DNA from: Acridotheres tristis
Taxonomy: Eukaryota; Chordata; Aves; Passeriformes; Sturnidae
NCBI GenBank assembly: GCA_037013685.1
Contig: CM072885.1
Location: 22,906,125 to 22,970,124, forward strand
Direction of reading: 5' to 3'
DNA: 64,000 nucleotides
In this document: positions 63,001-64,000 of the stretch, in pieces
Position numbering within the stretch: the stretch's first letter is position 1
Layout of the letters: each line of letters opens with the position of its first letter
Notes under the pieces: generated by a model
Told to the model about the DNA's origin: nothing
What the model saw: the letters and a program-made list of their open reading frames with translations, nothing else
Database searches by the model: none
Program-made: the position numbers and the translations under genes

Positions 63001-64000
63001 TTCCACAGAGAGCAGACTGAACATACTTCTTTCTGTTGGAAGATAGAGCACTGTTCTTGCAAGAGTTTATCTGAAGAGGACAGCAAAATTTTATCATCCT
63101 TACTTTCCTAAAGTAGGTTTGCATCTTATAAGCCTATGGAGGTACATATTGGTCCTGTAGCTTGTTGGAATCTGGAGGACTGGTGAATTCAGAGGCTTAT
63201 ATTCATTGACTTTTGAGTCAGTTCTAACCTGTAGCAAATCTTGGAAGCAAAAGAAAGGGAATTTTCAATTGCGCCAACTTGATACATTTTCTAAATTAGG
63301 TTTTTATAGTAAAACCTTATCTTTTTAGGCAGGAAAAAAAAAAAGAAAAAAGTAAGAGGACTTTCTGATCCTTATACTTTCATGTTGCAGCTGGAAGTCC
63401 AAAGAAAAGTGTCCAAAGAGAACTTGCAATTAAAGCAGGCTCTGTTTAATATAAATGTTCACAGGATCTTGGGAAAAGTATAAACTGTCCCATATAATTA
63501 TTGTCTTCCCTAAAATGTAGATGGAGAATGACATCAGTTTTTAAGAATGGAATTTTTACAGCTATATCTGAAAGAGTATTAGCTTTCAGTTTGGTCAATT
63601 AAGCTCTTGGTTAGTTTTCCAACAGAATATCCATACATTAGCCCAGTAATAGCCAAAAACTTGAGATAATGTTTTGGAAAGCCCTTCAGAAAGCTTACTA
63701 TTCAAACATTTTTATGACCCAACTGGATACAGTCATAGAAATTTTTTTCAAAATAGGTTTAGCCAGAGCAAGAGGCTTCCCATCTGTTTGAGGAAGTGCT
63801 ACATCTAAAAAGAGCAGAAGGGAAAAAGGAAGTAGATTCTAGTGCAAATGTATTGCTGACAGCATCTGAATGGGATTTCCCATGGATTCAGAAGTAGGGA
63901 TTAGACATCAGGGGAGGTTTACAGCTGTCTAATTTTAGGCATTGCTACAATATGAGCTGTTCTGCTGTTTCTCATCTGGCCAGCAGCATTTATTTCAGAA
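57028..64000. other. AT-rich non-coding stretch to the window end
   Basis: No gene is confidently recognised. A T run of about 20 lies near 61049-61068. A 96-bp interval at 62764-62859 is open in one frame between an acceptor-like and a donor-like site, but is too short to call as an exon. The 102-codon frame at 62133-62441 is hydrophobic, and the 97-codon minus-strand frame at 62793-63086 has no recognised domain. Confidence 0.55.

Overview
The window reads as nuclear DNA from a bird, most likely a passerine. The evidence is CR1 LINE 3' ends with the CR1 terminal motif, several avian-type ERV long terminal repeats (LTRs), and an env-less class II (ERVK-like) endogenous retrovirus. No bacterial-style gene organisation is present: no operons, ribosome binding sites or CRISPR array. 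Most of the 64 kb is AT-rich, gene-poor sequence of the kind found in intergenic deserts or very long introns. No complete host gene is visible. The best host-coding candidate is one internal exon at 47553-47737, which has good splice sites on both sides. Its protein is not recognised.

Layout: 1-7995 is plain AT-rich sequence. 8001-8707 is a solo LTR with a perfect 5-bp target duplication. 11229-11597 (+) and 11649-12334 (-) are two neighbouring solo LTRs with 6-bp duplications. 17081-18359 is a long LTR followed at once by a (GGGA)n/(GGAA)n array of about 400 bp. 25599-26214 is a minus-strand solo LTR with a perfect 5-bp duplication. 28190-28665, 32150-32285 and 41040-41542 are older LTR pieces that share one 3'-end pattern. 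CR1 copies lie at 36440-37054, carrying an apparent internal micro-inversion, and at 41650-42908, carrying a small nested CR1 3' end. A decayed minus-strand CR1 tail lies near 32931.

The main element is the ERV at 48956-53587. It has two LTRs of about 290 bp, a perfect 6-bp target duplication (CATCAG), a tRNA-Trp-like primer binding site, a gag N-terminus, a GC-rich segment, a decayed tRNA-Glu-like sequence whose anticodon position reads GTC, broken reverse transcriptase, RNase H and integrase fragments, an acidic integrase tail, and no env. Frameshifts, stops and deletions make it non-functional. Another LTR-like segment and a large compound (GGAA)n/(GAAA)n array follow at 56099-57022. The rest, to 64000, is AT-rich with no recognised gene.

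No new multi-gene system was found. The observations most worth a second look are the tRNA-like insert in the ERV, the CR1 micro-inversion, the unrecognised candidate exon, and the placement of both long GGAA arrays just after LTR-like DNA. Family assignments come from reading the sequence and remembered family features; no database search was possible.
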